Below are positions 42,877-50,595 of a stretch of DNA of 64,000 nt, one piece after another (positions within the stretch are counted from its first letter, which is position 1; every line of letters begins with the position of its first letter). A model generated the notes under the pieces. It saw only the letters and a list, made by a program, of their open reading frames with translations. It was not told where the DNA came from and searched no databases. The stretch is from Paenibacillus phyllosphaerae (GTDB taxonomy: Bacteria; Bacillota; Bacilli; Paenibacillales; Paenibacillaceae). Both the position numbers and the translations under genes were made by a program. The stretch is from assembly GCF_014192105.1 (NCBI RefSeq), contig NZ_JACHXK010000019.1:96457-160456 (forward strand), read 5' to 3'.

Positions 42877-44001
42877 ATGCACGATCAAGACCACAAATCC
42901 AATTCAACCCCTAACACGAATCCGGCTGCGCCTATCCCCCAATTGAAGGGTAAAGGCAAGATGTGGCGCAAAGTGATCATTTCCGTCGCGATCGCGTCCA
43001 CTACCTTTCTGATAGGTACGGGCGCATATGCTGGCTATCTGTATTACAAAGCGAACCAGACTTTGGACAATATTTCGGTACCTGAGACAACGACGACGGG
43101 TCCCGTCACGGACTCGATCACGCCTGTTGCACAGGAAGAGCCTCAGATCGACAGGCCTATCTCCTTCCTGCTGTCCGGCGTCGATAACCGGGAAGGCAGC
43201 GGCGGTACCATGAATTCCGACGTGCTGATGCTGGCCAGCTACGATCCGGCGACCAAGTCGGCTTCGCTTCTGTCCATCCCGCGCGACTTGAAGGTAGCCT
43301 CGGACGATCACGGCACCCATAAGGCGAATTATTATTTTGCCTATTATTATAATAAGGACAAAGATACCGTAATCCCGAACATGAAGGAGTTCTACGGCGA
43401 TCTGATGCAGACCCCGATCGATTACATGGTCGTCATCGATTTCGAAGGCTTGCGCGATATTGTAGACGCGCTGGGCGGCCTCGATCTCTATGTCGATATG
43501 GATATGCGTTACACGGATTCCGCGGACGGCACGAATATCGACCTGAAGCAAGGCCAACAGCAGCTCAATGGCAAGCAGGTGCTCGATTTCGTCCGCTATC
43601 GCAAGTCGAATCACGGTACGCAGGAATCCTCCGATACGGCCCGCAACGAACGTCAGCAGCAAGTATTGGGCCAGCTCATGGAGAAGATGAGTTCCCTATC
43701 CGGCATTACGCAGTGGGGTAAAATCCTCGATATCGTCGGCGACCACATCAAGACCGACATCGAGAAAGACAAACTCGTCGATTGGATCATCCATTATCGA
43801 TCCATGAAGCCGCAGTCGGTCGAACTGATGGGATTCGAAGGCATCTGGGACAGTCCGTATATCTACGTCTCCGAATCGGAACTCGAGACGAAGCTCGAGA
43901 AAGTGCGCGGCAAGCTGAACCTTGCGCCGCTCGATACGGATGATTTGCACGACCATCTGGGGACGCGCAAGACAGAGGACGATGTAGCGTCTTCGCAGTA
44001 A
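42877..44001 (+). CDS. LytR-CpsA-Psr (LCP) family cell wall ligase
   Basis: 374 aa from ATG 42877 (GGAGG 13 nt and AGGAG 2 nt upstream). A short cytosolic tail precedes one membrane helix (about 33-52). The extracellular LCP domain has ISFLLSGVDNREGSGGTMNSDVLMLASYDPATKSASLLSIPRDLKV (Asp and Arg phosphate ligands), HKANYYFAYYY, GLRDIVDALGGLDLYVDMDM and VLDFVRYRKSNHG. These enzymes attach teichoic acid or other glycopolymers to peptidoglycan from lipid-linked precursors. Monocistronic, ending at 44026-44065. An in-frame TTG at 42820 is less likely. Confidence 0.92.
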   Translation: MHDQDHKSNSTPNTNPAAPIPQLKGKGKMWRKVIISVAIASTTFLIGTGAYAGYLYYKANQTLDNISVPETTTTGPVTDSITPVAQEEPQIDRPISFLLSGVDNREGSGGTMNSDVLMLASYDPATKSASLLSIPRDLKVASDDHGTHKANYYFAYYYNKDKDTVIPNMKEFYGDLMQTPIDYMVVIDFEGLRDIVDALGGLDLYVDMDMRYTDSADGTNIDLKQGQQQLNGKQVLDFVRYRKSNHGTQESSDTARNERQQQVLGQLMEKMSSLSGITQWGKILDIVGDHIKTDIEKDKLVDWIIHYRSMKPQSVELMGFEGIWDSPYIYVSESELETKLEKVRGKLNLAPLDTDDLHDHLGTRKTEDDVASSQ

Positions 44002-44025
44002 TCGCAGTCACTTTACAAATGCACG

Positions 44026-44065
44026 AAGCCTCAGCAGCCCGCTTAATGGGCCGCTGAGGCTTTTT
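44026..44065 (+). terminator. Intrinsic terminator of the LCP gene
   Basis: 15-bp stem AAGCCTCAGCAGCCC / GGGCCGCTGAGGCTT (one mismatch) followed by TTTTT. Confidence 0.9.
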
Positions 44066-44090
44066 CATATGCTTGCTTATGACACGTAGC

Positions 44091-44543
44091 CTACTGTTCG
44101 TCCCCGCGCCGCCATAGCAGCTGTCGGTCTTCGTCGATCAGGAAGCCGAATTTATGATAGAAGTGTCGGAGCCTTGCCTCATGCTCCTCCGTACCGGCGT
44201 CCTGCATCCGCCCGTCGATGTAATCGATCTTGTTGTCCCTTGCGGTGCGCAGCAGCTGATTCATCATCAGCGTACCGAAGCCTTGATTAATCTTATCGCC
44301 GAGAATGCGGATATATTGAATTTTGTATGCGTTCTCATCTCTTTTCTGCTGAACGTACATCGCCAGGTCGTTTATGTATCTTCGGGTCGCGGTGCCGGAC
44401 TCATGGACGATTCGGGCAAACAGATGCAAACCATTGTCCGTATAGAGGATGACCGTCTTCCCATCCTTGGATTGCGTAACGTCCACTACTCTGCAACCGT
44501 CATGATGAATCGAATCCACTTGAGCGCGTGTAATATGCTCCAT
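44091..44543 (-). CDS. GNAT family acetyltransferase
   Basis: 150 aa from ATG 44543, with AGGAGGCGGCTC upstream; the longer frame reaching 44660 lacks any ribosome site. The GNAT fold shows a beta-rich N terminus (RVVDVTQSKDGKTVILYTDNG), the acetyl-CoA loop ...KINQGFGTLMMNQLLRTA..., and the C-terminal RLRHFYHKFGFLID. The substrate is unknown. It is transcribed alone between the LCP terminator and the mqn region. Confidence 0.82.
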   Translation of the reverse strand: MEHITRAQVDSIHHDGCRVVDVTQSKDGKTVILYTDNGLHLFARIVHESGTATRRYINDLAMYVQQKRDENAYKIQYIRILGDKINQGFGTLMMNQLLRTARDNKIDYIDGRMQDAGTEEHEARLRHFYHKFGFLIDEDRQLLWRRGDEQ

Positions 44544-44676
44544 GAGCCGCCTCCTGTAGCGATGGAATGGGATTGCTTGCGTCGTGCTTTTATTACAGGT
44601 ATATGGCGGCATGTATTGAAAAGATGACGCGAATTTACAATTCCTCATTCCAGCGACCATTCCTGAGCACGCAAAT

Positions 44677-44709
44677 AAGCCTCCTCACCCCATATGGGCA
44701 AGGAAGCTT
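44677..44709 (-). terminator. Terminator-like hairpin after mqnD
   Basis: Minus-strand AAGCTTCCTTGCCC / GGGGTGAGGAGGCTT with small internal mismatches, then ATTTG. It lies 27 nt after the mqnD stop. Confidence 0.5.
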
Positions 44710-44735
44710 ATCGCGTACTTCTTATCACTCAACGG

Positions 44736-45569
44736 TTAACGAAGCTGGCTAAGGTCAAACACTGGCACCAAGCCTTCGCGCGCGGCACGCCCGAGAAGCG
44801 CTTCAATCGCCGCATAGCCGTCATCGCCCAAATCCGCGGTGAACGAATTGACGTATAACTCGATATGCTGCTTCGCTACATCCGTGGACATCTCCTGCGC
44901 ATGTTCCATCACATAGCCTTGAGATAGCTCAACATGCGTCCATGCATAGTCTACGGAAGCGCGGATCCACTGGGATATTTCCTCATGATTGTCAAGCGAG
45001 CGCTTGGCAATAATAGCCCCAAGCGGAATCGGCAGGCCCGTATCGGACTCCCACCAGCTACCAAGATCGGTCATCAGGGTCAGGCCGTATTCCGGGTAAG
45101 TGAAGCGCGCTTCGTGAATGACAAGACCGGCATCGATCAACCCGTCGCGAACGGCAGGCATAATCTCATGGAATGGCATGACGATGATCTCGCCCACGCC
45201 TCCCGGAACCTGTTGCGCTGCCCATAGACGGAACAGCAGATAGGCCGTCGAGCGATCGCTAGGTACAGCTACCCTTTTGCCTGCCAGCGTCTTAGGGTCG
45301 TCGGTTCCGCCCTTGGTCAGTACGAGCGGTCCGCAGCCGCGGCCGAGCGCTCCGCCGCACGGGAGCAGACGGTATTGATCGAGCACCCATGGCAACGCCG
45401 CATAAGAAATTTTCATCACGTCGAGACCGTCCGGTCCGGTTGCCAGCCGGTTCGTAATATCAATATCGGCGTAGGTTACATCGAACTTCGGCGCGCCTGG
45501 GATCAAACCATGAACCAGCGCATGGAATACGAATGTATCATTCGGACATGGCGAGAATGCTATATCCAT
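44736..45569 (-). CDS. mqnD: 1,4-dihydroxy-6-naphthoate synthase
   Basis: 277 aa from ATG 45569. The longer in-frame frame reaching 45728 overlaps mqnB and is not family-like; GGAGGTGG lies just upstream of this ATG. It converts cyclic dehypoxanthine futalosine to 1,4-dihydroxy-6-naphthoate. The periplasmic-binding-like fold shows MDIAFSPCPNDTFVFHALVHG at the start, the conserved DITNR, LLPCGGALGRGCGPLVL, RVAVPSDRSTAYLL, and GLVIHEARFTY (the His in the catalytic pocket). It follows mqnB by one base pair, so it is co-translated. Confidence 0.93.
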   Translation of the reverse strand: MDIAFSPCPNDTFVFHALVHGLIPGAPKFDVTYADIDITNRLATGPDGLDVMKISYAALPWVLDQYRLLPCGGALGRGCGPLVLTKGGTDDPKTLAGKRVAVPSDRSTAYLLFRLWAAQQVPGGVGEIIVMPFHEIMPAVRDGLIDAGLVIHEARFTYPEYGLTLMTDLGSWWESDTGLPIPLGAIIAKRSLDNHEEISQWIRASVDYAWTHVELSQGYVMEHAQEMSTDVAKQHIELYVNSFTADLGDDGYAAIEALLGRAAREGLVPVFDLSQLR

Positions 45570-45570
45570 A

Positions 45571-46221
45571 TTAGACCACCTCCACGAGTACTTTGCTTGC
45601 AGCTTCCAGCGCCATAAGCGCGTCTTTGATCCGCCAGTCCTCGCGATTACGAGGCCCGACCGCATTGGAGATCGCGCGGATTTCGATAAAAGGCGTAGCG
45701 AACAGCTTGGCAGCCGTCGCGGCGCCAAAGCCCTCCATCGCTTCGGCGGCAGCGCCTGGGACGAGCGTCTCCAGCTTGCTTGCCGTGCTTGCCGTACCGG
45801 TAACCGTCGTAACCGTCACGATCGGCGCAACGATCGATGTTATTCCCGCTTGCCCCAGCTTCATCTGCCAAGAATCGGATAGCTGACTTTCGGTCTGTAT
45901 CCGGGCCGAACCGAAGCCCAGTTCATCGATCAACACGAAGCCGTCGGCCGTCTCGGCTCCGAGGTCAGCCGCCACGCACTCGCTTGCGATTACAAGCGTG
46001 CCGATATCGGCTTGTCCCGCGAATCCGCCGCCGATTCCCGCGTTGATCACCAGCCGGTACGAACCATTGGCCAGCGCCGCGGCTGTTCCTGCCGCCGCCG
46101 ATGCGGAACCGACGCCGACAACAGCCACCTCGAATCGCTCCGTGTCCCCGATTCCCCTTCGAATCGCTTCCCGTTCCGCTTCCACGGAAGTTACAATAAG
46201 AATTCGTTCATTCACTGCCAT
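45571..46221 (-). CDS. mqnB: Futalosine hydrolase
   Basis: 216 aa from ATG 46221, AAAGGAG upstream. Nucleosidase fold (PNP_UDP_1): ILIVTSVEAEREAIRRG, AVVGVGSASAAAGTAAAL, VINAGIGGGFAGQADIGTLVIAS, and AEAMEGFGAATAAKLFATPFIEIRAISNAVG with the catalytic Glu (EAMEG) and Asp-equivalent region. It cleaves futalosine to dehypoxanthine futalosine plus hypoxanthine. Alone it could be taken for another nucleosidase, but the immediate mqnD partner settles the role. Confidence 0.9.
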   Translation of the reverse strand: MAVNERILIVTSVEAEREAIRRGIGDTERFEVAVVGVGSASAAAGTAAALANGSYRLVINAGIGGGFAGQADIGTLVIASECVAADLGAETADGFVLIDELGFGSARIQTESQLSDSWQMKLGQAGITSIVAPIVTVTTVTGTASTASKLETLVPGAAAEAMEGFGAATAAKLFATPFIEIRAISNAVGPRNREDWRIKDALMALEAASKVLVEVV

Positions 46222-46370
46222 TGTAGTCAGGACTCCTTTGATGACGTAGTACACCTATTGGAATGTATAAGATTCTCCCTAATACTTCGACCTCTAAAGT
46301 TTACATCACCGAAGTAAGAGACTCAACTTTCTATATTAAGTTTCCTAACAATGTACCCTTCAGGAATACG

Positions 46371-46412
46371 AAAAGCCGGGCATAGCTTGTCTGATTCACA
46401 AGCATTCCCGGC
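46371..46412 (-). terminator. Intrinsic terminator of zur
   Basis: Minus-strand stem GCCGGG-aat-GCTTGT / ACAAGC-tat-GCCCGGC with an internal bulge, then TTTTCG, 14 nt after the stop. Confidence 0.75.
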
Positions 46413-46425
46413 ACCTTCTTACGCA

Positions 46426-46887
46426 TTAGCTCTGATTCTGGCACTGATCGCAGACGCCATAGATCTCGAATCGGTGATTCAGAATTTTATAGTTACCCGG
46501 TAGCTCCAGCGACTGCTCCATTGGGCAATAATCGAACGTCATCGTCTTCTCGCAATTGACGCAGATCAAATGATGGTGATGATGGGATAAGCAGCTGCCT
46601 TTGAACTTCAAGCCGCCCTCCATAAAATAAAATTGCTCCAGCACGCCCATCTCGCTTAACATCCGAAGATTCCGATAGACCGTATCGAAGCTGACGCTCG
46701 GATATTCGGCGCTCATCTGGTCATAGACGTCCTTCGGCGATAAGTAGCCGTCCTGTTCCGCAAAAATCTTGGCCAGCGTCTTGCGCTGCTCCGTAATGCG
46801 CCAGCCATTCCTGGACATGGTCGCGAGCATATCCTCGACCAAATGGTTATGGCGATGTGAATGGGCATGATCATGATTATCCGCCAT
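46426..46887 (-). CDS. zur: Fur family transcriptional regulator, probably Zur
   Basis: 153 aa. A His-rich N terminus (NHDHAHSHRHNH) is followed by the winged-helix domain ...RITEQRKTLAKIFAEQDGYLSPKDVYDQM... and PSVSFDTVYRNLRML. The metal-binding half has CLSHHHHHLICVNCEKTMTFDYC and EIYGVCDQC, with two CxxC pairs for structural zinc. The HHHHHxxC-x2-C pattern and the His-rich leader fit Zur (zinc uptake repressor) better than PerR or Fur, but this is inferred. It lies downstream of the Ecf genes with a 132-nt gap and is probably independent. Confidence 0.85.
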   Translation of the reverse strand: MADNHDHAHSHRHNHLVEDMLATMSRNGWRITEQRKTLAKIFAEQDGYLSPKDVYDQMSAEYPSVSFDTVYRNLRMLSEMGVLEQFYFMEGGLKFKGSCLSHHHHHLICVNCEKTMTFDYCPMEQSLELPGNYKILNHRFEIYGVCDQCQNQS

Positions 46888-47019
46888 CTCGAAATTCGCT
46901 TCCTTTCCCCTTGCCGCTGCTGTCCGTACTATGCGACTGCCTGTTTGCTTCTCCCATTTTATCAGCTAGCTCGACATTTCGCCATCTTGACAGCACATTT
47001 TTGTCCATCTTCGACGGCG

Positions 47020-48702
47020 TTAGCCTCGATCCCATAACCACATGCCGATGAAAAATACGATCGAACAGCAAGCCAGCACATAGTCCCGCCGCTGCCAACG
47101 CTGCGTCTTGCGGATAATCGGATAGGGTCGACGGCCGACGCCTCGGCTTTCTAACGCGGCTGCGGCATCTTCCGCTACCCGGAACAACGCGAGCATGAAC
47201 GGCAATGCGGTGTCACGGATTCGTCCAGGCGCTTGGCGCCACGTTAATCGGGACTGCTTGCCTCTAGCGGCGGCGAGCTTGTCGAATCGTTCCCACTCCG
47301 CGATGAAGACCGGAACGAAGCGGAGCAGCAGCGTAACGATCAGGATCAGGTTTTGCGCCCAACGGGATAATCGTCCCTTGTATGCAAGCAGTTGCTCCAG
47401 TGACTTCCGCAAGCGAAGCGGCGTAATAATGAGCGGCAAGCCGAATCCGATAAGCATCGCAAGCCACGGTTTCGTGAGCGAGCGTATCGTGCCCGTGAAC
47501 GAAGACCAGTCCCATGAGACCGCCGAATTGGAAAATTGCAGACCGGCGAAGACAGCGGTTATGAGCGTGAATAAAGTGATGCTCTGAATCGGCGCGCGCC
47601 AACGGGCGAGCGGGATCCGGCCGATAACAAGCACCAATACAGTAGCTAGCGCCCCGATCGCGATGCCCGACCACTTCCCTTGCAGCATGATGCCGGCGGA
47701 CATGAGCACGTATCCCGCCCAGACCGATTTGGGATCGAATGCCGTTAGCGGCGAAGACTGCGTGTCCACGCGATGTCGGTTTGGAGAATGCGCTTCCTGG
47801 GTCAAGGTGGTGACGGCGGTCGGGATCAAGCTTGCCGCCTGCTCCGTTACACTGCATTCCGCTCGCTGTCCGTTCAGTCCACCCGCCAATGAGATCGGAT
47901 CCCATACGGCTTCTGCAGGGACGCCGGACCTGTACATGGCGTGAGCAAACTGAAGCCATTCGGGCACAGCCATACCCGCTTCCTGCAAATGCTCCGGATG
48001 CGCCAACAAGTCAAGCTTGCTGCACATCCGCAGTGATCCGTCCAACCGCATGACTAAAATCTGATCGGCTAGCGGCAGCGACCAATCCGTATCGTGCGAA
48101 ATTAAGAATATGCCTTGACCTGCTTCGCGGCAGCCGGACAAGGAGGAGCTGAGCAGTTCATGCGCCTTAGCGTCCAATCCCGCGGTCGGCTCGTCCAGGA
48201 AGAGCCATGAAGTCGGTGCAGCCAATGCGCATGCCAGCGCCGCTCTCCGGCGCTCGCCTCCGCTTATTTGCAGCGGAATTCGGCCCATCCAGCCTGCATC
48301 GAATCCGACTGCCGTCAACGCGTTTAACATGCGGGCTTCCTTGTCCTCCTGGTTCAGCGGGTAAGGCTTCAATGTACGGACGAGCTCATCTCGAACGGAC
48401 CGCATCGTCAATTGATCTTCGGCGGACTGGCCGGCATAGGCGTATGCACGCAATGCCGTCTCATTCAATACCCGGCCGCGGCCACTAACCAACCACAGCG
48501 GCGCTTGTCCATAACGAACTTCTACTCCCTCGGCGGCGCGAAGCCCGGCTATTTTATCCATCAGGCTCGTTTTGCCGGATCCGTTCGCGCCGATTAGAAC
48601 GGTAATCGTTCCGCACGGAAGCTGCAGCCCATTCAGCTTCTCGCCATTCCTTTCGACCGTTAATCCATGGATGTCTAAATCTTCACCTAGTGCGGACGTC
48701 AT
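47020..48702 (-). CDS. ECF transporter fusion: EcfA ATPase - EcfT transmembrane subunit
   Basis: 560 aa from ATG 48702, overlapping the TGA of the preceding ATPase gene (ATGA). The N-terminal ABC cassette (about 5-245) is intact: Walker A GANGSGKTSLM, signature ISGGERRRAAL, Walker B WLFLDEPTAGLD and switch His in ISHDTD. After a linker (about 245-320), the C-terminal half has four to six membrane segments and the two EcfT coupling signatures of the A-x-R-G type (AARGKQ and ESRGVG). A single polypeptide thus supplies one ATPase half-site and the T component. Partners are EcfA (next gene) and BioY. Confidence 0.88.
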   Translation of the reverse strand: MTSALGEDLDIHGLTVERNGEKLNGLQLPCGTITVLIGANGSGKTSLMDKIAGLRAAEGVEVRYGQAPLWLVSGRGRVLNETALRAYAYAGQSAEDQLTMRSVRDELVRTLKPYPLNQEDKEARMLNALTAVGFDAGWMGRIPLQISGGERRRAALACALAAPTSWLFLDEPTAGLDAKAHELLSSSLSGCREAGQGIFLISHDTDWSLPLADQILVMRLDGSLRMCSKLDLLAHPEHLQEAGMAVPEWLQFAHAMYRSGVPAEAVWDPISLAGGLNGQRAECSVTEQAASLIPTAVTTLTQEAHSPNRHRVDTQSSPLTAFDPKSVWAGYVLMSAGIMLQGKWSGIAIGALATVLVLVIGRIPLARWRAPIQSITLFTLITAVFAGLQFSNSAVSWDWSSFTGTIRSLTKPWLAMLIGFGLPLIITPLRLRKSLEQLLAYKGRLSRWAQNLILIVTLLLRFVPVFIAEWERFDKLAAARGKQSRLTWRQAPGRIRDTALPFMLALFRVAEDAAAALESRGVGRRPYPIIRKTQRWQRRDYVLACCSIVFFIGMWLWDRG

Positions 48703-49541
48703 CCCAACGCTCCCCTCCACTCCGTCATGGACATGGGAAGCGGATAAGCAAGCTTATTCTGCCGGAACATCTCCATCGCGACGGCTGCCATATACGGCAG
48801 CCTCAAGCCGCATGCCAGGCATGGGGACACGCCATCGCCAGTCCCATAGAGGAATTGCCTCGTCTCCCCGTCATATGCAATGCGCCCATGATGCATAGCA
48901 ATCACCCGGCGATCCGGTTCCAGTTCCTCGAGACGCTGCGTTACCCATACGATCGCGGTTCCTTCACGATGAAGCTCGAACGCCACTTCGCGTACTAGCT
49001 CTCGGGCATGATCATCCAACATGGAAGTCGCCTCGTCCAAGACAATAAGCGGAGCGTTGCCGGCAACGGCAGCCGCTACCGCTGTCAACTGACGCTGGCC
49101 GCCCGATAGATGCTCCCACGGCTCATCGGCCAATGCAGCAAGCCGAAACCGGTGCAGTACGGCTGCCGCCTGCCTTTCGACCTCATCAGGCGCAAGGCCA
49201 AGCCATTCCAGTACGAACGACAGCTCCTCGCGCGGCGTCTGCCCGAACAATTGGCTGTCCGGCTGCTGCATCACATAAGGTGCGGGGAACTCACCTGCGA
49301 AGCCGCGATCGATCACGCCATGCACGCCCTCCATGCTTAAGCCGGCCAACAAGCGTGCCAGCGTGGATTTTCCGCTGCCGTTAATGCCGGCCAGATAGAC
49401 CCATTCCCCTCGCGTTATAGCAAGCTGGTTGATGTCGAGGCGGCTTGCCACGGCGCTCTCGCGATCGTTACCGCTTATAACCTTGACGCCTTCAAGGCAT
49501 ATCGCAGAATCTATGTTGGTGTTAGCTTGAGTAACATTCAT
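48699..49541 (-). CDS. ECF transporter ATPase EcfA
   Basis: 280 aa from ATG 49541 with AGAGGG upstream. ABC ATPase of an energy-coupling-factor importer: Walker A LAGINGSGKSTLA, Q-loop YVMQQPDSQLFGQT (the EcfA-type Q-loop extension), signature LSGGQRQLTAV and Walker B LIVLDEATSMLDD. The switch position reads VTQRLEEL (Gln instead of His), a variation seen in some EcfA proteins. It is translationally coupled to the EcfA-EcfT fusion downstream and divergent from bioY, pointing to biotin uptake. Confidence 0.9.
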   Translation of the reverse strand: MNVTQANTNIDSAICLEGVKVISGNDRESAVASRLDINQLAITRGEWVYLAGINGSGKSTLARLLAGLSMEGVHGVIDRGFAGEFPAPYVMQQPDSQLFGQTPREELSFVLEWLGLAPDEVERQAAAVLHRFRLAALADEPWEHLSGGQRQLTAVAAAVAGNAPLIVLDEATSMLDDHARELVREVAFELHREGTAIVWVTQRLEELEPDRRVIAMHHGRIAYDGETRQFLYGTGDGVSPCLACGLRLPYMAAVAMEMFRQNKLAYPLPMSMTEWRGALG

Positions 49542-49589
49542 TCCAAAATTCCCTCTTCCCAAGTTGTGAAGACCATGATAGAATCCGAA

Positions 49590-49622
49590 TTGTTAACCAT
49601 TAACCAAATAATAGGTTAACAT
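49590..49622. promoter_or_regulatory. BirA operator between ecf genes and bioY
   Basis: TTGTTAACC (49590-49598), 15-nt spacer, GGTTAACAT (49614-49622). This matches the known BirA biotin-operator design (TTGTNAACC - N14-16 - GGTTNACAA), with 8 of 9 positions on each arm. It lies 18 nt from the bioY start and 48 nt from the ecfA start, so biotinyl-BirA could repress both directions. Confidence 0.85.
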
Positions 49623-49640
49623 TCGAAAGGAGATTTGACA

Positions 49641-50249
49641 ATGTCAACCTCGTCATCACCATCGTACACAACGGCGAATCGCTCCGTCTACAGCATTCGA
49701 GGGATTGTATTCACTGCGCTGTTCGCGGCCGTATTCATCGCGTTCAGCTGGCTGCGCGTGCCGCTCGGCTTCACTGCCGTTCCGATCACGCTGCAGACGC
49801 TTGCAATTATGCTGGCAGGCGGCCTACTCGGCGCGTTCTACGGTTTTTGGAGCATCGCGATCGTCGTCTTGTTAACCGCGACGGGTCTGCCGCTCTTCCA
49901 CGGTAACGGCGGTATATCCTTGCTGCTCGGCAAGACGGGCGGCTTCATCTGGATGTATCCCTTCGCGGCCCTGTTTATCGGATTCGTAAGCGATCGCTTG
50001 TTCCGGAACGGATCGAAATTCAATCTTACGAAATACATAACGTTATTCGCCGCTCTTATGGTATTCGGCGTTGCGCTGGTCTACGTGACAGGCGTGCCGT
50101 GGTACGCGCATACGAGCGACAATATGTCTTTGCAGCAGGCGCTTGTGGGCGCATGTTATCCATTCCTGCCGGGCGATACCGTCAAAGCCGTCGTGGCTTT
50201 GATCCTGATCCCGATTCTGCGCCCGCTTCTGCCCAAGCTTCGCCCGTAA
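49641..50249 (+). CDS. bioY: Biotin transporter BioY (ECF S component)
   Basis: 202 aa from ATG 49641 (GAAAGGAGATTTGACA). An integral membrane protein with six hydrophobic segments, the substrate-binding subunit of a biotin ECF importer. Family features are ALFAAVFIAFSWLRVPLGFTAVPITLQTLAIMLAGGLLG, YGFWSIAIVVLLTATGLPLF, GGISLLLGKTGGFIWMYPFAALF, and YVTGVPW in the last third. It is under a BirA operator and opposite dedicated Ecf genes, which supports biotin specificity. Confidence 0.96.
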   Translation: MSTSSSPSYTTANRSVYSIRGIVFTALFAAVFIAFSWLRVPLGFTAVPITLQTLAIMLAGGLLGAFYGFWSIAIVVLLTATGLPLFHGNGGISLLLGKTGGFIWMYPFAALFIGFVSDRLFRNGSKFNLTKYITLFAALMVFGVALVYVTGVPWYAHTSDNMSLQQALVGACYPFLPGDTVKAVVALILIPILRPLLPKLRP

Positions 50250-50253
50250 GACA

Positions 50254-50283
50254 AACAAGGCTGCCCTAGTCGGCAGCCTTGTT
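50254..50283. terminator. Bidirectional terminator after bioY
   Basis: 12-bp perfect stem AACAAGGCTGCC / GGCAGCCTTGTT, 6-nt loop, between the converging bioY and small hypothetical genes. Confidence 0.85.
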
Positions 50284-50319
50284 CTGCGTATTGTGCGTTA
50301 CTACTCTCGTCATAACCGC

Positions 50320-50577
50320 TTAGTCTTGCTTCGGTTTCCGAGCTGCTTCAGCACGATTCATATACCCATCGTAACGATCATCCACTTCTTTGGCCATCTC
50401 CCGGAACTTGGCCGTCTCCTCTACGATCGGATCGTAATCGGCTTGGATCCGCACCTCATATTTGGGCGACAGCTTGTCCTTCGTAAGCTCTGCCTGATCC
50501 GTGCCGTCCTTCATAGGACCGTGCTCCAATTGTTCAGCCAATTCCTGCTCCAGCTTATGATCCTTCTCCTGACTCAT
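50320..50577 (-). CDS. Hypothetical acidic protein, 85 aa
   Basis: Not recognised. Charged, helical and soluble, rich in Glu, Asp and Lys (QELAEQLEHGPMKDGTDQAEL), with IQADYDPIVEETAKFREMAKEVDDRYDGYMNRAE in the second half. The ATG lies 18 nt after the CDF gene stop, so the two are probably one operon. Function unknown. Confidence 0.6.
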   Translation of the reverse strand: MSQEKDHKLEQELAEQLEHGPMKDGTDQAELTKDKLSPKYEVRIQADYDPIVEETAKFREMAKEVDDRYDGYMNRAEAARKPKQD

Positions 50578-50595
50578 CTTCTTTCCGCCTTTCCC

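Noticed and set aside
47264..47959. 231-codon frame inside the EcfA-EcfT gene
   Set aside because: Same strand but a different frame. It contradicts the complete ATPase and EcfT motifs of the fusion protein.
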